Of a DNA stretch of 64,000 nucleotides, positions 1 through 7,669 are shown one piece after another. A program made the position numbers and the translations under genes. This stretch comes from Lederbergia lenta NBRC 16444. Its GTDB lineage: Bacteria > Bacillota > Bacilli > Bacillales > Bacillaceae_C. The stretch covers positions 406,580-470,579 of the forward strand of contig NZ_BCVC01000002.1 of assembly GCF_001591545.1 (NCBI RefSeq), read 5' to 3'. A model generated the notes under the pieces. The model did no database searches. It saw only the letters and a list, made by a program, of their open reading frames with translations, and had not been told where the DNA came from. Each line of letters starts with the position of its first letter. Position 1 is the first letter of the stretch.

Positions 1-1
1 A

Positions 2-1183
2 GGTGGTATTTGGACGTATCCATTGGCGAAGCATATCTTTGGGGATATGCCAGTTAAAGATATCTCTTCATCTCCAGAAGTACGTGAGAATCCAATTGGT
101 TTTGGTCCATTTAAAGTAGAATCAATTGTTCCAGGTGAGTCAGTCACATATACAAAAAATGAAGATTACTGGCGCGGAGCACCGAAGCTTGATAAAGTAA
201 CGTTAAAAGTTATTAATCCAAATGTTGTTGTTCAATCATTGAAAAAAGGTGAAGTGGACACAGTTGATAAGTTCCCAGTGGATCAATTCCCGGCCAATGC
301 TGAATTATCTAATGTAGAATATTTAGGTGCTATTGATCGTGCTTATTCATATATTGGATTTAAACTAGGTACTTGGGATAAAAAAGCAAAAGAGGTTAAA
401 ACAGATCCTAATGCGAAAATGGCAGATGTGAATTTACGTAAAGCAATGTGGCATGCTGTTGACAATAATGCTGTAGGCGATAGATTCTATCATGGTCTTC
501 GTTGGGCTGCTACAACATTGATTCCTGCTTCACATCCAGAATATCATGATGAATCAAACCCAGGTGCACCATATGACCCTGAGAAAGCAAAACAAATTCT
601 TGAAGATGCAGGCTATAAAGATGTTGATGGTGATGGTATCCGTGAAGATAAAGAAGGTAACGAGTTAGTCATTAATTTCGCCTCTATGTCAGGTGATGAA
701 GTAGCTGAACCATTAGCTAAATATTACATCCAAGCATGGGAAGCTGTTGGCTTGAAAGTGGAACTATTGGATGGGCGTTTACAAGAATTTAATAGTTTTT
801 ATGAAGGTGTAGGAGAAAAAGGGGATGACAATCCTAACATTGACATTTATGCTGCTGCTTGGGGTGTAGGTATTGATGTGGATCCTAGTGGGCTTTATGG
901 TCGAGATGCTATTTATAACTTCACACGTTGGTCAAGTGAGGAAAATGATCGTCTGCTAGCCGAAGGTATTTCTGAAGCTGCGTTCGATCCAGAAAAACGT
1001 AAAGAAATTTATAAAGAGTGGCAACAACTTATGACCGATGAAGTACCAGTTTTCCCAACATTGTATCGTTCCGTCTTGGTACCTGTTAATAATCGTGTGC
1101 ATAACTATGCAATTGGTGATGGAACTGGGATGTATAAAAATGAAATTGAAGTAACTCAAGAAGAACCACTTGCTGAAAAATAA
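2..1183 (+). CDS. Oligopeptide ABC transporter substrate-binding protein (3' part)
   Basis: This is the C-terminal part of an OppA/AppA-type (SBP_bac_5) peptide-binding lipoprotein. The reading frame is open to the left edge, so the signal peptide and start lie outside the window; about 393 residues are visible. Family hallmarks are the NPIGFGPFKV and YWRGAPKLDKV stretches, the LRKAMWHAVD helix, and a calcium-loop-like segment DVDGDGIRED typical of AppA-like members. It should sit on the outer face of the membrane and deliver peptides to a permease. A hairpin with a T-rich tail follows the stop, so it is probably the last gene of its operon. The substrate cannot be told from the sequence. Confidence 0.93.
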   Translation, partial: GGIWTYPLAKHIFGDMPVKDISSSPEVRENPIGFGPFKVESIVPGESVTYTKNEDYWRGAPKLDKVTLKVINPNVVVQSLKKGEVDTVDKFPVDQFPANAELSNVEYLGAIDRAYSYIGFKLGTWDKKAKEVKTDPNAKMADVNLRKAMWHAVDNNAVGDRFYHGLRWAATTLIPASHPEYHDESNPGAPYDPEKAKQILEDAGYKDVDGDGIREDKEGNELVINFASMSGDEVAEPLAKYYIQAWEAVGLKVELLDGRLQEFNSFYEGVGEKGDDNPNIDIYAAAWGVGIDVDPSGLYGRDAIYNFTRWSSEENDRLLAEGISEAAFDPEKRKEIYKEWQQLMTDEVPVFPTLYRSVLVPVNNRVHNYAIGDGTGMYKNEIEVTQEEPLAEK

Positions 1184-1192
1184 GATACACAG

Positions 1193-1228
1193 AGAAGACT
1201 CAGTAGATGAGTCTTCTTCTACTTTTTT
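1193..1228 (+). terminator. Rho-independent terminator of the peptide-binding protein gene
   Basis: A 10-bp stem AGAAGACTCA/TGAGTCTTCT with a 5-nt loop is followed by a T-rich tract, directly after the stop codon. Confidence 0.8.
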
Positions 1229-1271
1229 ATGAAAATTCATCATTTAAATATCTGAAGAGGAATGAAAAGAA

Positions 1272-1724
1272 ATGGAATGGATAATTAAAAGATTTAACGA
1301 ATTAACTGTAAGTGAGTTGTATGATATTTGTAAAGAACGGGTCAATATATTTGTAGTGGAGCAACAGTGTCCCTATCCCGAATTGGACGATTTAGACAAA
1401 CAAGCATGGCATTTATATTTACTGGCAGCGGATGGAATTACCGCATATCTACGTATCCTTCCAAAAGGAACCGCGTACAAAGAACTTTCTTTAGGCAGGA
1501 TTATCGTCAATAGGCAACATCGAAAACAAGGTTTAGGTAAAGAGCTAGTAGAAAGAGGATTGCAGTTTGTAAAGGAAGAATTATCGGAAGATGTTGTCAG
1601 GATTCAGGCCCAAGCTCATTTACAAAAGTTTTACGGAGCATTTGGATTTACAGGAGTGTCAGACATATATTTGGAAGATGGCATCCCGCATCTGGATATG
1701 CTTCTCTACATACATAATACATAA
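1272..1724 (+). CDS. GNAT family N-acetyltransferase, ElaA-like
   Basis: 150-residue acetyltransferase. The N-terminal half (ERVNIFVVEQQCPYPELDDLD) matches the ElaA subgroup of GNAT proteins, and LGRIIVNRQHRKQGLGKELV at about residues 75-95 contains the acetyl-CoA pyrophosphate loop (RKQGLGK). The C-terminal part has the usual FYGAFGF strand. GAAGAGGA lies about 10 nt before the ATG. The gene stands alone between two terminators. ElaA-type proteins have no well-defined substrate, so only the acyl-CoA transfer chemistry is inferred. Confidence 0.88.
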   Translation: MEWIIKRFNELTVSELYDICKERVNIFVVEQQCPYPELDDLDKQAWHLYLLAADGITAYLRILPKGTAYKELSLGRIIVNRQHRKQGLGKELVERGLQFVKEELSEDVVRIQAQAHLQKFYGAFGFTGVSDIYLEDGIPHLDMLLYIHNT

Positions 1725-1725
1725 T

Positions 1726-1756
1726 AAAGGCCACTCCAAGGGGAGTGGCCTTTATT
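1726..1756. terminator. Bidirectional terminator
   Basis: A 12-bp perfect stem (AAAGGCCACTCC / GGAGTGGCCTTT) with a 4-nt loop lies between two convergent genes. T-rich sequence follows on the plus strand and the stem starts with AAA for the minus strand. Confidence 0.85.
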
Positions 1757-1902
1757 TACTTGGCTCGACGACCAGAAATCATATTGAAGATAAAGACGAT
1801 TAGTGCCACAACTAATAAGATGTGAATTAAGCCTCCGCCTACTTTAGTTATAAAACCTAGTAGCCAAAGTACAATTAGTATTCCGATTATAGTCCAGAGC
1901 AT
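1756..1902 (-). CDS. Small membrane protein of the lmo0937 type (48 aa)
   Basis: A 48-residue ORF on the minus strand. It starts MLWTIIGILIVLWLLGF and ends in MISGRRAK. There are two hydrophobic segments (about 2-18 and 25-42) split by a short TKVGGG turn, with a basic C-terminus. AGGAAG lies 6 nt before the ATG and the ORF ends in the shared terminator. The pattern matches the small lmo0937-family membrane proteins common in Bacillus and Listeria, whose role is unknown. It fills the space between its two neighbours exactly and has its own ribosome binding site, so I consider it real. Confidence 0.8.
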   Translation of the reverse strand: MLWTIIGILIVLWLLGFITKVGGGLIHILLVVALIVFIFNMISGRRAK

Positions 1903-2051
1903 ATAGATCTTCCTTTCGATAACAATTTAATTGCTTAACTATAATTTACCCAATGAAAGATAAATGAAACCAAATATATTTTTTAGGGATGGTTTTTAGA
2001 AGATTGATAAAGGGAAAAGCCAGATATAGCGTTCCATTCTGGAGGATAGAG

Positions 2052-3497
2052 ATGGTTAATAGAAAACTAAATAAAAGAAATATATTGGCACTGTTGATTT
2101 TAATATTTTTAATCGTCTATATTGGTACGATTGCTTATCATGAAAATAAAACTTTGCCAAATGGGATTTCCTATGAAGGGGATATTCACTATTTGTCAGA
2201 TGAAAGTGTAAGCTTTTTATATGATTTAACATATAAAGATGGAGGGAACACGAAAAAGGAACAGCAACTTTTTAAGCGGATTTTTACGGCAATAGATGAA
2301 GCGGAACAATTTATTGTATTGGATTTATTTTTATACAATGCTTATTATGATAAAGGCTTAAATTTTCCTAAGCTAAGTTCTACTTTGACTAACAAGTTAG
2401 TTACAAAGAAATTAAAAAATCCTAATATGGAGATTATCTTAATAACAGATGAGATTAACACGTCATATGGATCACATGAAAATAAACAATTTGAAAAGAT
2501 GAAGAGAAATGGAATTGATGTATTACATACTGATCTGGATACTTTGCGAGATTCAAATCCGTTATACTCTGCTATTTGGAGAATGTTTTTTCAATGGTTC
2601 GGACAAAGTGGAAAAGCTTATATTCCAAATGCAATGGCAGACCAGGCACCGCGAATGACAATAAGATCATATTTAAAATTAATGAATGTGAAAGCTAATC
2701 ATCGAAAAACAATTGCAACGGATAAAACAGCGATCATATTATCAGGCAATCCACATGACGCAAGTGCTAATCATTCAAATATTGGTTTTGAACTTAATGG
2801 CCCGATTATTGCGGATTTATTGAAATCAGAGCAAGCGGCTGCAAATTTAGCTGGAGGAAAGAAATTACCTGGTTATCATTATGATCAAAGTCACACACCA
2901 GGTCCACTTGCTGTTCAACTAATAACAGAAGGGAAGGTCTTTAAAGCAGCACTTAATGCCATTGAATCTGCGGGGGATGGTGATGAGGTTTGGCTCGCAA
3001 TGTTTTATTTAGCAGATCGCAAAATCATTAATTCATTACTTGCAGCTCACGAAAGAAATGCTGATATTAAAATTATTTTAGACCCAAATGAGAATGCATT
3101 TGGTGCGAAGAAAACGGGTTTGCCTAACCGGCCAGTAGCGAGAGAGTTAGATCAAAAAACGAATAGTGGAATTCAAATTCGTTGGTATAATACGACAGAG
3201 GAACAATATCATCCGAAATTAATGTATATAAAGAAGAAAGAAGAAGCGATCATTATTGGAGGATCGACAAACTTTACTAAAAGAAACTTAGATGATCTTA
3301 ATTTAGAGACGAATGTATTGATTAAAGCACCGAATGATACGAAGATTATAACGGATCTCGATCATTATTTCCATCGCCAGTGGGATAATGAAAACGGCGA
3401 TTTTACTCTTGACTTTGATACATATCAAGATGAGTTAACACCTATGCAACGAATTATATATTTAGTACAGAAAGGTCTCCATTTCACTACGTATTAA
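2052..3497 (+). CDS. Membrane-anchored phospholipase D-like protein
   Basis: 481 residues from the ATG placed 6 nt after GGAGG; an in-frame ATG at 1989 has no such site. One N-terminal transmembrane segment (about residues 12-32) anchors a protein with two PLD-type phosphodiesterase repeats. The first repeat has H217-R-K219 with D224 (HRKTIATD), the complete HKD pattern. The second has H387-P-K389 followed by GGSTNF, but the usual Asp is replaced by Lys. The family includes cardiolipin synthase-like and other phosphatidyl-transfer enzymes. Being single-pass and about 480 residues, it could act on lipid or wall polymers; the substrate is unknown. A hairpin terminator follows. Confidence 0.85.
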   Translation: MVNRKLNKRNILALLILIFLIVYIGTIAYHENKTLPNGISYEGDIHYLSDESVSFLYDLTYKDGGNTKKEQQLFKRIFTAIDEAEQFIVLDLFLYNAYYDKGLNFPKLSSTLTNKLVTKKLKNPNMEIILITDEINTSYGSHENKQFEKMKRNGIDVLHTDLDTLRDSNPLYSAIWRMFFQWFGQSGKAYIPNAMADQAPRMTIRSYLKLMNVKANHRKTIATDKTAIILSGNPHDASANHSNIGFELNGPIIADLLKSEQAAANLAGGKKLPGYHYDQSHTPGPLAVQLITEGKVFKAALNAIESAGDGDEVWLAMFYLADRKIINSLLAAHERNADIKIILDPNENAFGAKKTGLPNRPVARELDQKTNSGIQIRWYNTTEEQYHPKLMYIKKKEEAIIIGGSTNFTKRNLDDLNLETNVLIKAPNDTKIITDLDHYFHRQWDNENGDFTLDFDTYQDELTPMQRIIYLVQKGLHFTTY

Positions 3498-3526
3498 AGG
3501 GACAAGATCGTTTCGATCTGTCCCTT
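3497..3526. terminator. Terminator between convergent genes
   Basis: Inverted repeat AAGGGACA...TGTCCCTT with a GATCG/CGATC inner stem, located between the stop codons of the PLD-like and thioredoxin-like genes. It can serve both directions. Confidence 0.75.
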
Positions 3527-3530
3527 ATTA

Positions 3531-3848
3531 TTATTTCACACTAGCGAGAAATTCATTTACTTGCTCTGGTGATTTGGCATTTGCACTATGCAAATGTGCT
3601 GTTTTTTCACCGTCTTTAAAAATGAGTAGGCTTGGAATACCCATTACATCATATTTTTCACCAATTTCTGAGAATTCGTCGCGATTCATTTCATACCATT
3701 TATATTGGGGATTATTTTCAATAACATCGCCAATAAACATATCCATTACTTTACAATCAGGACACCAGTCAGTTTCGAATTTTACGATTACAGGATCTGA
3801 CCCGGAAATTAGTTCATTAAATTGTTCAGTGCTTTTAATTGTTTCCAT
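3531..3848 (-). CDS. Thioredoxin-like protein (WCPDC)
   Basis: 105-residue thioredoxin fold. The start METIKS was chosen because AAGGAGG lies 9 nt upstream; a longer frame start at 3869 has no such site. The active site is W28-C29-P-D-C32 and the cis-proline loop is GIPSLLIF. The WCPDC motif and size resemble the YtpP-type thioredoxin-like proteins of Bacillus. It lacks a signal peptide, so it is cytosolic. It is likely a thiol reductant, but no partner gene is nearby. Confidence 0.87.
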   Translation of the reverse strand: METIKSTEQFNELISGSDPVIVKFETDWCPDCKVMDMFIGDVIENNPQYKWYEMNRDEFSEIGEKYDVMGIPSLLIFKDGEKTAHLHSANAKSPEQVNEFLASVK

Positions 3849-3943
3849 CGTGTAAAACCTCCTTTTCATCTATTGTAAAAGCTATCTTTTATTGATTCAA
3901 TGTTTATGCTTTCTTTTATTTAATGCAAACTCCATAAAATGTT

Positions 3944-3974
3944 CCTTTTTAAGTTTCGTTTCATCAAGTATAAT
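3944..3974 (+). promoter_or_regulatory. Probable promoter of first SEDS gene
   Basis: TATAAT at 3969-3974 lies 62 nt before the ATG. The upstream segment CCTTTTT-n-AGTTTC recurs at the same distance before the TATAAT of the second SEDS copy. The -35 box is poor. The assignment rests mainly on this conservation. Confidence 0.6.
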
Positions 3975-4030
3975 GATATGAGGCTTACATATAGTCATAT
4001 TATGTGCACTTAAAATAAAGAGGAGACGAA

Positions 4031-5203
4031 ATGATGACATCTCCAAAGAAGCCAATTCCTAAATTGGATTATGGAATAATATTATCGTTAATGTTGTTGG
4101 CGATTGTAAGTTTTATTACCCTTTATAGTGCTCAATCTACAGGCCAGTATAAAGCTAATTTTGTTGTCTCACAGGCACAGTGGTATGTAATAGGTTCCAT
4201 TGCCATCATCTTTATTATTCGATTTGATTCTGATCAAATGAAAAAAATATCGAAATACGCATATGGATTTGGGATGCTACTACTAGTCATTCTTCTATTA
4301 TTACCGGTATCAAAATTTACACCTATTATCAATGGGGCAAAACTTTGGTTTGTCATTCCAGGGGTTGGTCAAATTCAACCATCCGAGTTCATGAAGATTG
4401 CAACTATTATGATGCTGGCTTTAGTAACTTCGACCCATCATGAAAGGTTTTTACACAAAACAATCAAGACAGATTTCTATCTTTTAATAAAAATTTCTGT
4501 GATCTTTGGTCTTCCTTTTATGCTAACAATAATCGAGGATTTAGGGACATCTCTTGTTTTTGTCGCGATTTTTCTTGGAATCGTTTTTGTATCAGGCATC
4601 ACCTGGAAATTGCTCTTACCGATCTTTAGCTTTGTCACAGTCATTGCAGGAGCAGCAATGTATTTGGCAATTTGGCAACGTCCTTTTATGGAGAAATTTG
4701 GCGTCGATCCATATCAATTTAAACGCATAGACTCATGGCTTGATCCTTTTTCACACCGAACAGATGCTGGTATGCAATTGGTAAAATCTTTGCTTGCAAT
4801 CGGTTCTGGCCAGACGAGCGGCAAAGGTTTTGGAAGTAGAGAAGTGTATATGCCCGAAAGTCATTCTGATTTTATTTTTAGTACAATTGGGGAAGAATTT
4901 GGATTTGTCGGTGGTAGTATTGTAATTAGTTTATTTTTTATGCTTATTTATCAAATAACAAAGACAGGCTTAGATACAAAAAATCCATATTACTCCTATA
5001 TTTGTGTAGGTGTCATTTCACTGCTTACCTTTCATGTGTTTCAAAATATTGGAATGACAATCCAAGTACTTCCGATTACAGGAATTCCTCTGCCTTTTAT
5101 AAGTTACGGTGGTAGCTCTTTATTAAGTAATATGATAGCAATGGGAATTATACTTTCAATAAGATACCATTATAAGAAGTATATGTTTGCATCAGAAGGC
5201 TAG
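4031..5203 (+). CDS. SEDS family cell-shape/division protein (RodA/FtsW-like), copy 1
   Basis: 390-residue multi-pass membrane protein of the RodA/FtsW/SpoVE family, the glycosyltransferases that polymerise lipid II. AGGAG lies 5 nt before ATGATG. Conserved parts seen are NGAKLWF with W106, GQIQPSEFMK, the loop PESHSDFIFS carrying the acidic residue thought to be catalytic, and the C-terminal GIPLPFISYGGSS. The core motif usually written QPDLGT is changed here to I168-E169-D170-LGT and the chain is one residue shorter at this point than in the adjacent paralogue. It sits in tandem with copy 2, each with its own promoter and terminator. Whether it is still an active polymerase is open. Confidence 0.9.
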   Translation: MMTSPKKPIPKLDYGIILSLMLLAIVSFITLYSAQSTGQYKANFVVSQAQWYVIGSIAIIFIIRFDSDQMKKISKYAYGFGMLLLVILLLLPVSKFTPIINGAKLWFVIPGVGQIQPSEFMKIATIMMLALVTSTHHERFLHKTIKTDFYLLIKISVIFGLPFMLTIIEDLGTSLVFVAIFLGIVFVSGITWKLLLPIFSFVTVIAGAAMYLAIWQRPFMEKFGVDPYQFKRIDSWLDPFSHRTDAGMQLVKSLLAIGSGQTSGKGFGSREVYMPESHSDFIFSTIGEEFGFVGGSIVISLFFMLIYQITKTGLDTKNPYYSYICVGVISLLTFHVFQNIGMTIQVLPITGIPLPFISYGGSSLLSNMIAMGIILSIRYHYKKYMFASEG

Positions 5204-5209
5204 GCCAAG

Positions 5210-5248
5210 ATCCTACTCAGTGAAAATAATTGCTGAGTGGGATTTTAT
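5210..5248 (+). terminator. Terminator of first SEDS gene
   Basis: Stem ATCCTACTCAG / CTGAGTGGGAT (one G-T pair) with an 11-nt loop, followed by TTTTATT. Confidence 0.75.
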
Positions 5249-5293
5249 TCATTTTCTACTTATTGATTTTCAAAGGAGAGATCTGTATTTCTC

Positions 5294-5324
5294 CCTTTTT
5301 TAGTTTCTCTATTTTCGATATAAT
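5294..5324 (+). promoter_or_regulatory. Probable promoter of second SEDS gene
   Basis: TATAAT at 5319-5324 with CCCTTTTTTAGTTTC upstream, copying the arrangement in front of the first SEDS gene. The distance to the start region is 61 nt against 62 nt there. Confidence 0.6.
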
Positions 5325-5382
5325 GATAAGATGGTTAATGGTTGTTTTTTTTACTATATATAGATACAGAGGAGACGAAGTG

Positions 5383-6555
5383 ATGACTTCTCAGAAAAAA
5401 GTGATTCCAAAAATAGATTATGGAATAATATTAACGTTAATGTTATTGACGATATTTAGTCTGATTTCCATTTATAGCGCTCAATCGACTGGACAATATA
5501 TAGATAATTTTATAAAAAAGCAGTTAATGTGGTATGTCATTAGTATCATTGCAATAATAGTCGTCATTCGACTTGATTCAGACCAATTGAAAAAAATATC
5601 ATGGTATACGTACGGTTTTGGTTTGTTCTTGTTACTTATATTATTTATAGCTCCTGAATCTTTAGCACTTACTAAAAAAGTGAATGGGGCACAAAGTTGG
5701 TTTTTTACTCCTATTGGTTCTATTCAACCATCTGAGTATATGAAGGTTTTTACTATCATCTCACTTGCCAAAGTAACAGCAGATCATCATCAAAAATTTA
5801 TATTGAAAACAGTAAAAACAGACCTTTGGTTAATGATGAAAATTGCTGCAGTAGCGTTTCTACCTGTTGTATTTATCATCATGCAACCAGATTTAGGTAC
5901 ATCGCTCGTTTTCGTTGCTATATTCCTAGGGATGATTTTAGTATCAGGTATTACTTGGAAGTTGTTATTGCCTATATTCACTGGCTTCACTTTACTGGGT
6001 GGAACTGTTATGTATTTCGCGATACTCAGACCTGACCTTTTAAAATATGTTGGCGTCAAGCAATATCAGTTTGCGCGGATCTATTCATGGCTTGATCCCC
6101 ATTCATATAGCTCAAATGAAGGGATGCAGCTTGTAAAATCATTGCTTGCGGTAGGATCAGGGCAAACGAAGGGTAAAGGATTTGCAAATAGGGAAGTTTA
6201 TTTACCTGAAAGCCATTCTGATTTTATTTTCAGTACGATTGGTGAGGAATTTGGTTTCATAGGTGGCAGCATTCTCATTAGTTTGTTTTTCTTACTTATC
6301 TACCAAATTACAAGAACAGGATTAGATACAAAAAATCCATTTTATACGTATATTTGTGTAGGTGTTATTTCAATGCTTGCCTTCCATGTATTTCAAAACA
6401 TTGGTATGACGATTCAAGTATTGCCAATTACAGGAATTCCACTTCCGTTTATTAGTTATGGGGGGAGCTCACTACTTAGCAATATGCTCGCAATGGGCGT
6501 AGTACTCTCGATAAGATATCATTATAAAAAATATATGTTCTCATCCGAAGAATAA
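5383..6555 (+). CDS. SEDS family cell-shape/division protein (RodA/FtsW-like), copy 2
   Basis: 390 residues from the ATG at 5383, or 391 from the GTG immediately before it. GAGGAG lies 5-8 nt upstream as in copy 1; the frame opens further upstream but that part has no start signal. The protein is very similar to copy 1 throughout and keeps the canonical MQPDLGTSLV, the QPSEYMK motif, the PESHSDFIFS loop and the GIPLPFISYGGSS end. It is expected to be a multi-spanning peptidoglycan glycosyltransferase working with a class B PBP. The close identity and the matching promoter/leader say it arose by local duplication. Which copy is the ancestral RodA cannot be told. Confidence 0.92.
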   Translation: MTSQKKVIPKIDYGIILTLMLLTIFSLISIYSAQSTGQYIDNFIKKQLMWYVISIIAIIVVIRLDSDQLKKISWYTYGFGLFLLLILFIAPESLALTKKVNGAQSWFFTPIGSIQPSEYMKVFTIISLAKVTADHHQKFILKTVKTDLWLMMKIAAVAFLPVVFIIMQPDLGTSLVFVAIFLGMILVSGITWKLLLPIFTGFTLLGGTVMYFAILRPDLLKYVGVKQYQFARIYSWLDPHSYSSNEGMQLVKSLLAVGSGQTKGKGFANREVYLPESHSDFIFSTIGEEFGFIGGSILISLFFLLIYQITRTGLDTKNPFYTYICVGVISMLAFHVFQNIGMTIQVLPITGIPLPFISYGGSSLLSNMLAMGVVLSIRYHYKKYMFSSEE

Positions 6556-6557
6556 AA

Positions 6558-6602
6558 GTGCCAGGCACCAAAACAATTCAGAATTGTTTCGGTGCCTGGC
6601 AC
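6558..6602. repeat. 45-bp nested palindrome, copy A
   Basis: Inverted repeat with 22-nt arms, one mismatch and a 1-nt centre. Each outer end is itself a palindrome (GTGCCAGGCAC and GTGCCTGGCAC). It lies between the convergent SEDS and gerC stop codons. An identical 45-bp copy is at 14061-14105. It may act as a terminator here but has no T-tract. Confidence 0.85.
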
Positions 6603-6607
6603 TGGCT

Positions 6608-7669
6608 CTATTCTAGGGTTCCGGATTCTAGTATTTGTATGACAGATTTGAATTTGAATGTGACGTCTTTATATTGATCTTTCCATTTTTCTTGGTCGAA
6701 ATTTCGATTTTGTTGTTTGAATTTACGTTCTACACCGATAGGATCGATCCCCATATCCTGAAATTCTTTTAGCAATCTTAACGATTCCTTTTCGATCTTT
6801 CGTTCCATACTATCCTTAATCCTCTCGATTATTTCGGTCTCCAATTTTTTTCCTGTATATTGCTTTATAATACCTTTTAATTGGAAGTCTATTTCAAATG
6901 TCAAATTATTATAATCGGCATTGATCATAGTATGTGATTTAATGTTGCTGACTACCGCCATTTCTTTATCGATCTTAACAGGCAAGTTTCCATCTGTATG
7001 TTTATCAACGAATATTTTGAAATAGAACATATCTTTTTCAGGAACTGTATAAACCATTTTTTCATCGTGAAAAAGAGCGAGACCAGAGACTTCAAGGTGT
7101 CGGCCGGGTAACTTTTTTAGAATAGGTAAGTAAGCACCTTTCCTTTTTTGAAAAAAGTCTGAAACAAATAAATGCAAATTTGTTTCAGGAACGTCACGTT
7201 CTTTCATATTATGCTCAATTAATTTAGAGATGTATGTTGCGTTACCTTGTGTACCATATGACTCTTTCAACAGCTCCGTCATTGGTCCTTCCGAAACAAC
7301 TAAAAATAGCCGAGAACCAACAGCTGGGTTTCTTTGTAATGTATCGATAATTGGAAAAACGCCTTCTTCTGCCGCTTTCTTTCCGAGAACGATAATATCC
7401 AAATCCCCAATTAAAACAGGCTCACTTGATTGTCTGTTTAATTGGTTTTCTGTATCATCATTTTTACTCATAATCACTTCGAAATAATCATCAACAGCTT
7501 CCTTATCAGGTGTGTAATGGGTAGAAAGCGTGACCAGATGCAATTGATCATCTTCGGTATAATCAATGCCGGCAACAGTCGCTAAATTTACCTCATCGAT
7601 AATTTTTGTTTGCACACACCCTGTTAGTAGAGGGAGGAGGAGAAACAATAATAACATCCGACATTTCAT
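6608..7669 (-). CDS. Ger(x)C family germination lipoprotein (C subunit)
   Basis: 353-residue spore germination lipoprotein. The N-terminus has a short signal peptide ending in the lipobox LLTGC with Cys18. The body shows features of the GerAC family: an early NLATVAGIDY strand, PVLIGDLDIIVLGKKAA, and a C-terminal RIKDSMERKIEKE helix. Its ATG overlaps the gerB stop in an ATGA, so the two are translationally coupled. It should lie on the outer face of the spore inner membrane, completing the germinant receptor with the A and B subunits. The germinant it answers to cannot be read from the sequence. Confidence 0.93.
   Translation of the reverse strand: MKCRMLLLFLLLPLLTGCVQTKIIDEVNLATVAGIDYTEDDQLHLVTLSTHYTPDKEAVDDYFEVIMSKNDDTENQLNRQSSEPVLIGDLDIIVLGKKAAEEGVFPIIDTLQRNPAVGSRLFLVVSEGPMTELLKESYGTQGNATYISKLIEHNMKERDVPETNLHLFVSDFFQKRKGAYLPILKKLPGRHLEVSGLALFHDEKMVYTVPEKDMFYFKIFVDKHTDGNLPVKIDKEMAVVSNIKSHTMINADYNNLTFEIDFQLKGIIKQYTGKKLETEIIERIKDSMERKIEKESLRLLKEFQDMGIDPIGVERKFKQQNRNFDQEKWKDQYKDVTFKFKSVIQILESGTLE

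Noticed and set aside
5230..5382. N-terminal extension of the second SEDS gene by 51 residues
   Set aside because: The part has no ribosome binding site at its start, overlaps the preceding terminator and contains the promoter. The paralogue starts at the position equivalent to 5380-5383.
6558..6602. Complete insertion sequence at the 45-bp palindromes
   Set aside because: No transposase ORF is inside or next to any copy, and no target duplications were seen.
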